Shown here: piece by piece, positions 1 through 8,621 of the stretch
Position numbering within the stretch: the stretch's first letter is position 1
Layout of the letters: the number at the start of each line of letters is the position of its first letter
DNA from: Paraburkholderia sp.
GTDB taxonomy: Bacteria; Pseudomonadota; Gammaproteobacteria; Burkholderiales; Burkholderiaceae
Reading direction: 5' to 3'
Assembly: GCA_004322045.1 (NCBI GenBank)
Contig: SCRN01000043.1
Span: 186,001 to 250,000 of the forward strand
Length of the DNA: 64,000 nt
Program-made: the position numbers and the translations under genes
Notes under the pieces: generated by a model
The model's input: the letters and a program-made list of their open reading frames with translations, nothing else
Told to the model about the DNA's origin: nothing
Databases searched by the model: none

Positions 1-103
1 CTCGCTCCCAATAAAGCCTGGTGAACTCCTCGAGGCCGATGCGCGCGCCGAACGTCCTGACAAACCGTCCGTAGTCCGCCTTTATCTGAGCTGAGTAGCA
101 CAT
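1..103 (-). CDS. SRAP-family (YedK/HMCES-like) protein, N-terminal fragment
   Basis: Only the first 34 codons are inside the window; the gene runs off the left edge. The minus-strand translation begins MCYSAQIKADYGRFVRTFGA and continues with RIGLEEFTRLYWER. Cys2 directly after the initiator Met is the invariant catalytic residue of the SOS-response-associated peptidase family, which crosslinks to abasic sites in single-stranded DNA. The MCYSAQ start followed by a DYxxFVRxFGA stretch is typical of the longer Burkholderia members as I recall them. The rest of the active site (Asn, Glu, His) lies outside the window. It is divergent from the type VI genes and probably unrelated to them. Confidence 0.72.
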   Translation of the reverse strand, partial: MCYSAQIKADYGRFVRTFGARIGLEEFTRLYWER

Positions 104-511
104 GGCCGCCTCCCATCCAACGACCTCATAATAGTACGGCAACGACCTGTATGAATATACAGTTGTCGATGATCGCCGCTGGGAGCCGAACCGGAATCGG
201 TCGGATAACAGCGGACACGAATGCGTCAATCCAAATCTTGAGGCGCCGCGCATATTCCTCAAAGCATTTTCGAGATAGCCTCCATAAAGCTCCGTCCGGA
301 CAGAATTGCTAAATACCTCTAGGTAAGAAATGCTTCGCCGGTGCGACGATGAAAAATAGGAAACGCTTTCATTTGGCAGAAATTACCGAAATGAAAGGCG
401 ATAATTCTTTAATTGTTTGGAAAGCGACAGCATCAGTGTAATTCCTTGAATTTATAATCTATGATTCCCCTCCTTTAATTCGGTTGCGCTACTGGAGAGG
501 AATTAATCGAT
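104..511. other. AT-rich intergenic region upstream of the type VI module
   Basis: No convincing gene. The right half (about 300-505) is clearly more AT-rich than the flanks, as expected for a promoter region of horizontally mobile type VI payload genes and for H-NS binding. It carries a 9-bp inverted repeat (annotated separately) and several TATAAT-like stretches around 420-480. A ribosome-binding site GAGAGG lies 9-14 bases before the vgrG ATG. Confidence 0.5.
366..397. repeat. 9-bp inverted repeat CTTTCATTT / AAATGAAAG
   Basis: CTTTCATTT at 366-374 is a perfect inverted copy of AAATGAAAG at 389-397, separated by 14 bases. It sits about 115 bases before the vgrG start in an AT-rich region. 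It could be an operator for a dimeric regulator or a weak RNA stem; no specific regulator is recognised. Confidence 0.4.
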
Positions 512-1489
512 ATGGGTAGATCCGCTCACTCACTTATGCTTGAGGTCGGAATCGAGCAAGGCAACAGAGCGTTGATACTCAGCACGCCTCTCGGCGCGCA
601 GGTGCTGCTGCCTCAACGAGTGGTGGGGGAGTCGCGCATCGGACGCGAGTTCGAGATGACAGTAGATGTCGTGTCCCGCGAGCGCGTCATCGAATTGAAG
701 AAGCTGATGGCAAAGCCGGTCACGTTGTGGGTCCGCCAGCGGGACAACAGCTATCTCCCCTATCACGGGTTCGTCTTCGCGACGAGAAGGCTTGGCTCCG
801 ACGGGGGCATGACGTACTACCAGCTTTCGTTCTCGTCCTGGATGCGATTCTTGCGTCATCGGAAGGACGCGAGGATCTTTCAAAACCGAACGACAGCGGA
901 CATCCTGGCCGAGGTATTCGACGGCCATTCCCATGCACGCGGGCAATACCGATTCGACTTGCGCAACCGTGGCGCGACGCACTCGTACTGCACGCAGTAC
1001 GACAGCGATCACAACTTCGTCCATCGGTTGATGGAATCCGAAGGCTGGTTCACCTACATTGAGCAGGCGGAGAACGGGAAGTCGCATACGGTCGTTATAA
1101 CCGACGACATGTATCGCTTCAAGCCGCTCGACACGCAGGATGTCACTTTTTATCGCGCAGAACGACGAACTAGTGCCGATGCCCTCGTGGAGTGGAGCAG
1201 CGAGCGCGTCGTCCAAAGCGTCGCCTATGCTATTCGCACGTCCGACTACAAGCAGCCCGACTGGCCGAGGGAACGCTCCGGCACCTCGACGGACGGGCAC
1301 GGTGATGTTCCTAGTGAACTCGAAGTTTACGAGTACGCGGGCCCCTACAGCTTCCCTCCGAGAGAGGCGGCGAATGACCGGGGCTCGCTTGCGGTCCAAT
1401 ACCGCCTCGAAGAGTATGAGTCACGAACCAAGCGTTTTTATGGCGTCGGCAGCGGCCTCAGTATGGATGCGGGCGGTGGTTCGACTTGA
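512..1489 (+). CDS. vgrG: Type VI secretion tip protein VgrG, N-terminal part (frameshifted)
   Basis: This 325-residue reading frame is the gp27-like half of a VgrG spike protein, which forms the trimeric tip of the type VI secretion tube and carries effectors. Family features include the STPLGAQVLLPQRVVGESRIGREFEMTVDVVS opening (split by position, not shown whole), FHDGFV-like 'YHGFVF', an 'FSSWMRFLRHRKDARIFQNR' block and 'YDSDHNFVHRLMESEGW'. The frame breaks within 'RFYGVGS...MDAGG' at about 1473-1478. The expected continuation WFDLKNHPEHD lies in another frame, so one base appears to be missing in the GGGCGGTGG stretch. Restoring it would fuse this ORF with the next into one protein of about 850 residues, the usual VgrG length. 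Whether the shift is real, programmed or a sequencing error cannot be told from one sequence. Confidence 0.88.
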   Translation: MGRSAHSLMLEVGIEQGNRALILSTPLGAQVLLPQRVVGESRIGREFEMTVDVVSRERVIELKKLMAKPVTLWVRQRDNSYLPYHGFVFATRRLGSDGGMTYYQLSFSSWMRFLRHRKDARIFQNRTTADILAEVFDGHSHARGQYRFDLRNRGATHSYCTQYDSDHNFVHRLMESEGWFTYIEQAENGKSHTVVITDDMYRFKPLDTQDVTFYRAERRTSADALVEWSSERVVQSVAYAIRTSDYKQPDWPRERSGTSTDGHGDVPSELEVYEYAGPYSFPPREAANDRGSLAVQYRLEEYESRTKRFYGVGSGLSMDAGGGST

Positions 1490-3063
1490 AGAACCATCCC
1501 GAGCACGATTCGGATAAACCACAAGAGAAGGAATTCGCAACCATCGCGGTAAGGTGGTGCATCCAAAACAACCTGCCGCTGGGAAACAGTCGGCCGTTTC
1601 CGCACAGCCTGCAAAACCAACTTACGCGCATGAGGGCGCGATACAAGGACATGCAATCGCTGTTCACGTCCCGAGACGAGAGCGGCAACGAAAGCTTTTT
1701 CTTGGTCGAAATCGAGGCGCAACGGCGACGGGTGCCGTATCGCAGTCCATTCGACCACAAGAAGCCTGGCATGCATATGCAGACGGCGACGGTTGTCGGG
1801 CCTGCCGGCGAAGAAATATTCACCGACGAGTTGAATCGCGTGAAGGTCCAGATGCACTGGGACCGGCTCGGAAACAACGACCAGTCATCCTCATGCTGGA
1901 TGCGCGTCGTCTCGCCGAATGCAGGGAGCGGCTTCGGTGGGGTTTTCGTGCCACGAGTGGGCCACGAGGTTGCAATTGACTACATCGACGGCGACTGCGA
2001 CCGTCCAGTTATCACGGGCGTGTTGTTCAACGGGCTCAATACACCTCACTGGCACACCAATGGGCTGTTGTCTGGGTTCAAGTCGAAGGAGTATGGCGGG
2101 CGAGGCTTTAGCCAACTGGTTTTTGACGACTCCACGGGCCAAAATCGCGCGCAAATTTACAGTTCGACTGCGAGCTCGTATTTGCACATCGGGTATCTCA
2201 TCGACCACAGCGGGAATACGCGCGGGAGCTACCTCGGCACGGGTTTCGACCTGAAGACCGACTCGTGGGGAACGTTACGGGCGGGGCAAGGGCTCTACGT
2301 TTCGACGTACGCCCGCGGCGGCACTTCGAGCCAGCCGCTCGACGTGAAAGAGGCGACGCAGCATCTCATTGATTCAGGCGGAGTCATTCAGCGCCGTTCG
2401 CTTGCAGCGGTCGACGGTAAAGCCGATGGGCTCGACTCGGCGCAAAGCGCTATCAAAGACTTCGCGTCGGCCACCCAGAGCAACGTCCAGGGTAGCCAAC
2501 TCGGGGGCCGCACGGCAGGCGGCGGCAGTGGTAGCGCCAACGGCTTTTCGCAACCCATCATGCTGCTGGCCAGTCCGGCTGGTATGGGTTTGTCGAGCCA
2601 GCAATCGCTGCATGCCGCCGCCACCGAGCACATCAACCTCGTGAGCGGTTCCAGCACCTACGTTTCGACCGCGAAATCATGGATTGCGAGCGTCGGCGAA
2701 AGGCTGAGTTTTTTCGTGCAGAACGCGGGCATCAAGCTGTTCGCCGGTAAGGGCAAGATGGAATTGCAAGCGCAGTCGGACAACATCGAAATCACCGCCG
2801 ATAAGACCGTCAAGGTCGTTTCTACTTCCGACGCGGTGGACGTGATGGCGCGAAAGCAAATTACGCTTAGAGCCGGTGGCGCAACCATCCGACTCTCGGG
2901 GGGAAACATCTACGTACATGCGCCAGGCACCGTCGAGGTCAAGGGGGCGCAGCATGTCTTCGACGGGCCTGCTAGCGAAAACGCTTCGGCGCAACTTGCA
3001 TCGGCCAAGTCGTGCGCTCAGCAGATGGGTGCTGCTGCGCAGTCCGGTGCCGCACTTGTATAG
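1486..3063 (+). CDS. VgrG C-terminal part: gp5/OB fold, beta-helix and DUF2345
   Basis: The open frame starts at a TTG (1486) overlapping the upstream stop, but this is most likely the continuation of vgrG after a one-base loss rather than a separate gene. It opens with the conserved NHPEHD block and contains the OB-fold signature 'VKVQMHWDRLG', 'SSCWMRVVSPNAGSGFGG', 'PRVGHEVAIDYIDGDCDRPVITG' and 'GRGFSQLVFDDSTGQ'. After about residue 330 come DUF2345-type beta-helix repeats ('HAAATEHINLVSGSS', 'GIKLFAGKGKMELQAQSDNIEITADKTVKV'). The C-terminus has no obvious toxin domain, so cargo is presumably loaded through the DUF4123 adaptor encoded 8 bases downstream. Confidence 0.85.
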   Translation: MKNHPEHDSDKPQEKEFATIAVRWCIQNNLPLGNSRPFPHSLQNQLTRMRARYKDMQSLFTSRDESGNESFFLVEIEAQRRRVPYRSPFDHKKPGMHMQTATVVGPAGEEIFTDELNRVKVQMHWDRLGNNDQSSSCWMRVVSPNAGSGFGGVFVPRVGHEVAIDYIDGDCDRPVITGVLFNGLNTPHWHTNGLLSGFKSKEYGGRGFSQLVFDDSTGQNRAQIYSSTASSYLHIGYLIDHSGNTRGSYLGTGFDLKTDSWGTLRAGQGLYVSTYARGGTSSQPLDVKEATQHLIDSGGVIQRRSLAAVDGKADGLDSAQSAIKDFASATQSNVQGSQLGGRTAGGGSGSANGFSQPIMLLASPAGMGLSSQQSLHAAATEHINLVSGSSTYVSTAKSWIASVGERLSFFVQNAGIKLFAGKGKMELQAQSDNIEITADKTVKVVSTSDAVDVMARKQITLRAGGATIRLSGGNIYVHAPGTVEVKGAQHVFDGPASENASAQLASAKSCAQQMGAAAQSGAALV

Positions 3064-3070
3064 GTTACCC

Positions 3071-3874
3071 ATGGTTCACTACGTCATCGTTGAACCGCTC
3101 AATGGGAAGCTAGAGCTTCCCGATGTGCCTCCCGTTTATGCCGTTGGCGAGCTTGTGCCCGAGCGGCGGCCGGAATTGGCAGGCAATGCGCCGGTGCTCC
3201 ATTGCGCTGAACACCCGGACGAGCAACTGCCGGCATTGCGCGCGGATGCGGAGCGCGCTCGCGCGTCGGGAGCGCCACCGGTTATTTGCGCCATCCTCGA
3301 ATGTGATAAGGCGACTCATCGACTGCAGCACCACCTTTCGGCGCGTCTGGTGTTGTCGAAGCCGAGCGAAGGGACCGCGATTTTCCGATTCTATGACCCG
3401 CGCGTGTTTGCGCATCTGCGTTGGATACTGAAGCCCGAGCAGTTGGGCTCACTGATGGGGCCAACTGCTCGCTGGACGTACCTCGACCGACAAGCTGGAT
3501 GGGTGACGGTGGAACGTGCCGACGTCACGAGCGACGAGTTCGTGCTTACTGCCGCGCAGTATAAGCAAGTCGCGCGCATCGAGATTGTCGAGCGAGCGCT
3601 GGAGGCACTTCGTAGCAATGGAACCGCAATCACGCCCGATATGCCGTCGCTGCTTGAGGCTCAACTGGCAAAGGGCGAGACATACGGCCTCTCTGGCGGT
3701 GACCTGCTGGCGTTCGCCCTTCACGGCACGGTCGTCTCTCCCTATTTCGACCGGCACCCGCGCGTCCGCGCGGTGCTACAGGAGCCCGAGAAGCATCCCT
3801 ACGTGGAAACCGTCGCGCGCTGGACGCAACCCGAATGGGAGGCGATTGCGCGCGAGAGTATCCAGTACCCGTGA
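3071..3874 (+). CDS. DUF4123 type VI effector adaptor/chaperone
   Basis: A 267-residue protein starting at ATG 3071, seven bases after the vgrG stop. Motifs fit DUF4123 (Tap/TEC): an N-terminal hydrophobic strand 'HYVIVEPLNG', the central 'LSARLVLSKPSEGTAIFRFYDPRVFAHLRWIL' block and a 'LMGPTARWTYLDRQAGWVTV' strand pair. Members of this family load a cognate effector onto VgrG and are encoded between vgrG and the effector, exactly as here. A longer in-frame extension overlaps the vgrG end and was rejected because it has no family similarity. The C-terminal third is helical and probably effector-specific. Confidence 0.85.
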   Translation: MVHYVIVEPLNGKLELPDVPPVYAVGELVPERRPELAGNAPVLHCAEHPDEQLPALRADAERARASGAPPVICAILECDKATHRLQHHLSARLVLSKPSEGTAIFRFYDPRVFAHLRWILKPEQLGSLMGPTARWTYLDRQAGWVTVERADVTSDEFVLTAAQYKQVARIEIVERALEALRSNGTAITPDMPSLLEAQLAKGETYGLSGGDLLAFALHGTVVSPYFDRHPRVRAVLQEPEKHPYVETVARWTQPEWEAIARESIQYP

Positions 3875-3910
3875 CCCCTGTCGCATCCCCGGATTGAACC
3901 AGACAAGAAA

Positions 3911-6478
3911 ATGGCATACGACTTCGACTTCTCGAATATCGGTCAGTTGACGACAACGGCAATACAGGCGCCGACGCGCGAGTCCGGCAGCTGCAACATG
4001 TGCAAGAAGAAGGGCCTTCCTATCTTGCCGGTCCGCTACTCGGCATTCGCAGATACGAAAGCGCATAACGCATCCGCCGCAGTTAGGCTCATGGGTGGTC
4101 AGTTTGGCGATGGCGTTATGAACATCGCCGTAAAGAAGGCGAAGTACACGCTACGCACACTGCGTTACGGCTACGTGTACGTGTTCTACCCGAAGACCGG
4201 ACGATGGCAGGCGTATGCGGTGACGGCCGAAGGAAACCTATACGAATTCCCACCGGATTTGAACATCGACAGAAGGCTCGAGCAGCCGTTCCACTGCCAG
4301 CAGAAAGGACACGCTCAGCTCGCGCAGTGCATCGCTATCGAGGATGCAAAAAAGGCTGGCGTCGTGTATATCGCTTTCAGCGAGGCGCGGTGGACGAAGA
4401 AGGTGCGCGACGCGTATGCGTCGAATTTCATGGGCTGCCGCGACAAGCGGATGCAAAAATTCGATGCAGCGGGCTGGTTCAACGGTAGTACGGAGCAGCC
4501 TCATGCTGAGAGCGTGACCCATGTCGCCGACCTGCTGAATGAATACAAGGGAAGTGCGCCCGACGCTCTCGTGACGGCCTGTTTCACATATCACAACCGA
4601 GCCGGGCAAGGACCCGACCTTAAAAAGGCGATGGACTCCATTACGCCGGACAAGGGGCTTGTCTTTGCACTGTGGGACGCGGCAGGCATCACCCAGGAAC
4701 TGAACTTCGAGCAGCGGGCCGCGTATGGTGCCGCACTCGAGCCCTATGGACATGGCATCTGGGCTGCGAGCGCCATCGATGCGCTGCACGACGCCGTCGT
4801 TGCGTCGGCCAACGAAGACGTTGAAAGTGGTTCCCGTTTGATGGAGGCCAACGCGTACGAAGGATTGGGAGCCAGTGCGATGTTCGACGGCGGCAAGCTG
4901 CTCGAAAAGCAACTCAAGAGCATCGAAAAGATGAAGGAGGCTGGTCTCGTCAGCGCGGGTCCCGAAGCTTGGAAACCATACACAACGCATTACCGGCAGC
5001 AGGCCATCGTCGATTTCAAGCAACACATGGCCAAGGCATTGGACCAAGAGCAGGCGAACACCCTCGTGCCGCTATCCCGGGACCACCAAGCGTGGTTGAC
5101 GAGTTCTGCGTTGCTGAATGCCTTCGAGTTTGACTACGAACGTGGTGATGTTCGAAGCGGCATTGGCTACACGATCATGTTGACGAACTGCATCGAAGGT
5201 GCGGCAGACCGTAAGGAGACCGTCGATGTGCTTCTCAAATGGGCACAAGGCGACGTTACGGACACGCGCAATCCGCTGCTCCGAGCTTTCGTACTGAACG
5301 ACCCTGTCCTAGGGGAAAAGGTTAAGGAGGCATCGAGCTATCCTTACAAGGAGTTGAGAGAAGCCGTGGCAAAGCTTATTGAGTCGTACAGCAACGTGGC
5401 GTACGTTACTAAACATGCGAACCAAGGCCTTGCTGCCGCGCTCTCTGGCTCGTTCGCACGCCTCTTGCACGAAGTAGGAGGGCCGTTGGTCGAGGTCATA
5501 ACCAAGAACGTGGATGCAGTCGCGGCGAAGGTAATCTACGCAGCAATGTGTGTGCGCACCGGCAAAGTGTTCGAGGTCAAGCCGGTGTACGGGTCGCCGA
5601 ATCAATGGGTCAGCTATATCGCCCGCCAAATGCAAGTGATGCTGCCTGGTCGGCAGCAAGCGGATGTTCAAGATTTGCAAAAGGCACTTCAAAGAAAGGC
5701 CGCGCCTGCCGGCGGCGAAAAGGATTGGGAGGTCAAGGCGAAGCAGTTCGTTCCGGTCGAGACGCTGCCGGACGAGGCGGCCGCTATGGCTGGTATGAAG
5801 CCGAGGCCAGGTGTTTCGGCGAAGATGATGGCCGCGACATTGACGCCCGATGTTGTCGAAAAGATATACATGCCGAAGTTCCGGCTGTTCGCCAGAGGGG
5901 AGCCGGCCTATGCCGGCATCGGCGCGATTTTCAACGCCATCAACTTGCGTTTTGCGCGCGAGGAACTGAAGAAGTCCAATCACTTCAACTCGACCGAGAA
6001 CACCATCAAGTTCGACAATGCTGCCGGCGGGCTAGTCGCTAGCGTCTCGCAGTACGGACATCGCTCGATAGAATCAATCGAGAAGTCCGGGGCAAAAATT
6101 GGAGAGGGCTGGCTCAAGCTAGGCAAAGCTATGGAAATGGTGGGGAAGTTGGGCGGCGCAGTAGTCGGGCTAGTGTCGGCCGCTATCGAGGGATATCACG
6201 CGTGGGACGAGTGGAAACATGGGAATATCTTGCTGATGTCTCTCTATATCTCGTCTGCAGTCGTTGGGGTCTTGCTGGTGTGCGCCGCGTCCAGTGGCCC
6301 AGTACTCGCACTTCCGCTTCTCGTAATCGCCGCAGTGCTCGGTGTGGTAATTAACTATTTCAAGGAAAGAGAAATCAACGATTGGCTCGAGCAATGTTAC
6401 TTCGGGATAAAGGAAGCGAAGGAGCTATTCCAGTCGCTAGCTGAAGACCAAAAGGCGCTTGCGTCTGTAATCTCGTAA
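3911..6478 (+). CDS. VasX-like/BTH_I2691-family type VI effector with C-terminal membrane segments
   Basis: An 855-residue protein. The N-terminus carries the VasX-type region: 'CNMCKKKGLPILPVRYS' (residues about 24-42), then 'LRTLRYGYVYVFYPKTGRWQAYAV' and 'IAFSEARWTKKVRDAYAS', which match the BTH_I2691 effector family of Burkholderia as I recall it. Near the C-terminus are hydrophobic segments at about residues 742-766 and 772-816 separated by a short hydrophilic turn. This layout fits a colicin-like pore-forming toxin acting on the inner membrane of the target cell. It follows the DUF4123 adaptor and precedes a membrane protein that could protect the producer. The ribosome-binding site is weak (AGACAAG). 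Confidence 0.83.
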   Translation: MAYDFDFSNIGQLTTTAIQAPTRESGSCNMCKKKGLPILPVRYSAFADTKAHNASAAVRLMGGQFGDGVMNIAVKKAKYTLRTLRYGYVYVFYPKTGRWQAYAVTAEGNLYEFPPDLNIDRRLEQPFHCQQKGHAQLAQCIAIEDAKKAGVVYIAFSEARWTKKVRDAYASNFMGCRDKRMQKFDAAGWFNGSTEQPHAESVTHVADLLNEYKGSAPDALVTACFTYHNRAGQGPDLKKAMDSITPDKGLVFALWDAAGITQELNFEQRAAYGAALEPYGHGIWAASAIDALHDAVVASANEDVESGSRLMEANAYEGLGASAMFDGGKLLEKQLKSIEKMKEAGLVSAGPEAWKPYTTHYRQQAIVDFKQHMAKALDQEQANTLVPLSRDHQAWLTSSALLNAFEFDYERGDVRSGIGYTIMLTNCIEGAADRKETVDVLLKWAQGDVTDTRNPLLRAFVLNDPVLGEKVKEASSYPYKELREAVAKLIESYSNVAYVTKHANQGLAAALSGSFARLLHEVGGPLVEVITKNVDAVAAKVIYAAMCVRTGKVFEVKPVYGSPNQWVSYIARQMQVMLPGRQQADVQDLQKALQRKAAPAGGEKDWEVKAKQFVPVETLPDEAAAMAGMKPRPGVSAKMMAATLTPDVVEKIYMPKFRLFARGEPAYAGIGAIFNAINLRFAREELKKSNHFNSTENTIKFDNAAGGLVASVSQYGHRSIESIEKSGAKIGEGWLKLGKAMEMVGKLGGAVVGLVSAAIEGYHAWDEWKHGNILLMSLYISSAVVGVLLVCAASSGPVLALPLLVIAAVLGVVINYFKEREINDWLEQCYFGIKEAKELFQSLAEDQKALASVIS

Positions 6479-6490
6479 CCAGGAGCAGGC

Positions 6491-7459
6491 ATGACTTCTA
6501 ACAGAAGCTGGCGTCGCACTAAATGGTCCGTGACGGATGAGGAGTTGTCGGCTCGCCTACAGCAGAAAGAGCCATGCGCCGAGAGGGCGACGAGCAGTGG
6601 CACGGCATTTACGGCCACGGATAGCTACCTCGAGGTTTGCGATGGCCTCTATCGCGAAAAAGGTTGGGGGGTGCTCGCGTTCGCGACGGCGGGTACCGCA
6701 GCGCTGTGTTTAACGGCGATGACTGCTTGGATGGCTACACACGTCCCTGCTGCCATGGAGCAAAAAGGGCAGGCCAGTCTATCGCGCTGGGTGTTGGGGT
6801 TTTTCACACTCGTTGAAGTTGGTGTATTCATCTTGCCACTTCGTTCTCTTTTGAAAGACTGTTTCAACTACACGAGCAAGCCGATTCGCTTCAATAGAAT
6901 CGACCGAAAGATTTACGCATTTCGTCACAACGGCCCTGGCGGCGTCGTTTCCGTGCCGTGGGACGAAGCGTTCCTCTACGTGGAACGGCAACCCAAAGCA
7001 GGCTTGACGTCTACTGCTCCTCGCATGATTTGCTGCCTCGTCCTTGATGAGCATGGAAAAGTCTCCGACAGTTTCCGCATTGGCAAACGAGTGGTGCTTG
7101 CCTCTTCGGAAGAAGGAGAACTCGGCAGAAAGGTCATGGCCGAGCTATACGAAGATTTCGAGTACTACCGCCGTTTCATGGAGGACGGCCCTGCTTCCCT
7201 GCCACCGGTCACCGAGTTCCTATCTACGAAGGTCTCTTTTCGGAACTCCTTGAAACTACAGTTCGATGGCATGTCGGACATGTTGCGCTCAGGGAACTTG
7301 TTTCTCCTGTTGGTCGGCATCATCGCCGCAATACCGGCGTTCATTCTCGCTGTCGCATATCACCTCGCGCAGTTGACCTGTCGTGAGCCCGTATGGCCCG
7401 ACGACGTCGAGCGCGCTTGCACGCCGTCTCCAAGGCAGACGGAGGGAATCGCATCATGA
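6491..7459 (+). CDS. DUF6708-like membrane protein, candidate effector immunity
   Basis: A 322-residue protein beginning 13 bases after the effector, with AGGAGC before the ATG. Hydrophobic helices lie at about residues 58-82 and 98-118 and again at 272-296; the middle portion is soluble ('FNRIDRKIYAFRHNGPGGVVSVPWDEAFLYVE'). The pattern matches the DUF6708 family often found beside BTH_I2691 effectors. Inferred role: an inner-membrane immunity protein that blocks the pore formed by the upstream toxin. Evidence is positional plus topology; family assignment is from memory. Its stop overlaps the PAAR gene start by four bases (ATGA). Confidence 0.68.
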   Translation: MTSNRSWRRTKWSVTDEELSARLQQKEPCAERATSSGTAFTATDSYLEVCDGLYREKGWGVLAFATAGTAALCLTAMTAWMATHVPAAMEQKGQASLSRWVLGFFTLVEVGVFILPLRSLLKDCFNYTSKPIRFNRIDRKIYAFRHNGPGGVVSVPWDEAFLYVERQPKAGLTSTAPRMICCLVLDEHGKVSDSFRIGKRVVLASSEEGELGRKVMAELYEDFEYYRRFMEDGPASLPPVTEFLSTKVSFRNSLKLQFDGMSDMLRSGNLFLLLVGIIAAIPAFILAVAYHLAQLTCREPVWPDDVERACTPSPRQTEGIAS

Positions 7460-7740
7460 CCCGCCGATTCATTCGCAAGGGAGACAAGACCGACCGTGAT
7501 GGTATTGTCACTGACGGTATTGGAAATTCCTCGTTGCAAGGCCGGCCTTTAGCTTACCTGGGCGCCCCCGTGCAGTGTCCCGCGTGCGGCACGCAGGGCG
7601 TGATCATCAGTGACGGCTCGCCACGCACGATGACGGTGATGAGTAAGCAAGTCGCGCTTGAGAACGACCTGTGCCAGTGCAAATGCGATCCGTTGCCGAA
7701 GCTCATCGCATCTCAGGCGCTTGGTTCCCTAACTACCTAA
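7456..7740 (+). CDS. PAAR-domain type VI spike protein
   Basis: A 94-residue protein starting at the ATG of an ATGA overlap with the preceding stop. It shows a PAAR layout: 'FIRKGDKTDRDGIVTDGI' near the N-terminus, 'GAPVQCPACG' and 'GVIISDGSP' in the middle, and a 'C..K/C' tail (CQCKCDP) ending in 'LIASQ'. PAAR proteins form the sharp zinc-binding tip on VgrG. It completes a self-contained VgrG-adaptor-effector-immunity-PAAR payload module. A longer start at 7393 lies inside the upstream gene and is unlikely. Confidence 0.82.
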   Translation: MTRRFIRKGDKTDRDGIVTDGIGNSSLQGRPLAYLGAPVQCPACGTQGVIISDGSPRTMTVMSKQVALENDLCQCKCDPLPKLIASQALGSLTT

Positions 7741-7895
7741 CGACTCAAACCAATCTTTCCCCACGCATTGGGTATGTGTGCGAATGAAGCCAATCGAGAA
7801 AAGTGACATCCAGTCGTCCGAAAACCCACTCCCCGCTGGCACCCACCGTTACTCTCATGGCATAGTGCATCCAATTCGTCTTTATGGAGCAACCT

Positions 7896-8621
7896 ATGCC
7901 CACCCTGGAAGCAATCGAGATCAAGATCAAGCGTCTGCAAGAGCAGGCCGAAGCGATCAGAGTCAAAGAGGCCTCAGCTACGCTCGACCGCATCGTCGAG
8001 CTCATGCGGGACAATGGAATTACGATTGCTGACGTCGAGGCTCACCTTGGCGGTGCGAAGCGCAGAGGAAGGGTCGGCAAGAAGGCAACTGCAAGCACTG
8101 CGGCTGTTGCGCCGAAATACGTGAACCCGAAGACAGGCGCGACGTGGTCGGGCCGCGGTCGTGCGCCGGCTTGGATTGCCAATGCAAAGAATCGTGACCG
8201 CTTTCTCGTCGATGGCAATGCAGAGAGTTTGGCGACTCCCGAAGTGCGTAAAGCGAAGCGAGGGGGTAACTACGTCAGAGGGCAGCAGCCGGCGAAGTAC
8301 CGCGACCCAGAAAGCGGCGCGACGTGGTCGGGCCGTGGGCGCGCGCCGGCGTGGTTAGCGAATGCGAAGGATCGAGCGAAATTCGAGATCGCGGCGGCCA
8401 ACGGACGTGCGAAGGTAACGTCGACGCGTGCAGGTAAAAAGACCTCGACCGCCGCCAAACGGAAAGGACCGCCTAAAGGCAAGCAGGCTGCCAAATATCT
8501 GAATCCCGAAACTGGCGCGACGTGGAGCGGGCGCGGTCCAGCGCCGGCGTGGCTTGCGGCTGCAAGTGACCGCTCGGAATTTCTAATCCGTCCGAATGGC
8601 GCGCACAAGGCCACTGCCTAA
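7896..8621 (+). CDS. H-NS-family nucleoid protein with three DNA-binding motifs
   Basis: A 241-residue protein started at the ATG at 7896 because GGAG lies 6 bases upstream; an ATG at 7884 is also possible. Residues 1-50 form the oligomerisation helix ('IEIKIKRLQEQAEAIRVKEA...LDRIVELMRDNGI'). The DNA-binding signature YxxPxTGATWSGRGRAPAW occurs three times, at about residues 75-93, 135-153 and 201-219, separated by Lys/Ala-rich linkers. Family members normally have one copy. H-NS proteins silence AT-rich foreign DNA; its position beside the type VI module suggests local silencing. The third copy has Pro in place of Arg (GRGPAPAW). Confidence 0.9.
   Translation: MPTLEAIEIKIKRLQEQAEAIRVKEASATLDRIVELMRDNGITIADVEAHLGGAKRRGRVGKKATASTAAVAPKYVNPKTGATWSGRGRAPAWIANAKNRDRFLVDGNAESLATPEVRKAKRGGNYVRGQQPAKYRDPESGATWSGRGRAPAWLANAKDRAKFEIAAANGRAKVTSTRAGKKTSTAAKRKGPPKGKQAAKYLNPETGATWSGRGPAPAWLAAASDRSEFLIRPNGAHKATA

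Noticed and set aside
530-1399. Long minus-strand open frame opposite vgrG
   Set aside because: It has no family similarity and is a shadow of the GC-rich codon usage of the VgrG frame, which carries clear domain motifs.
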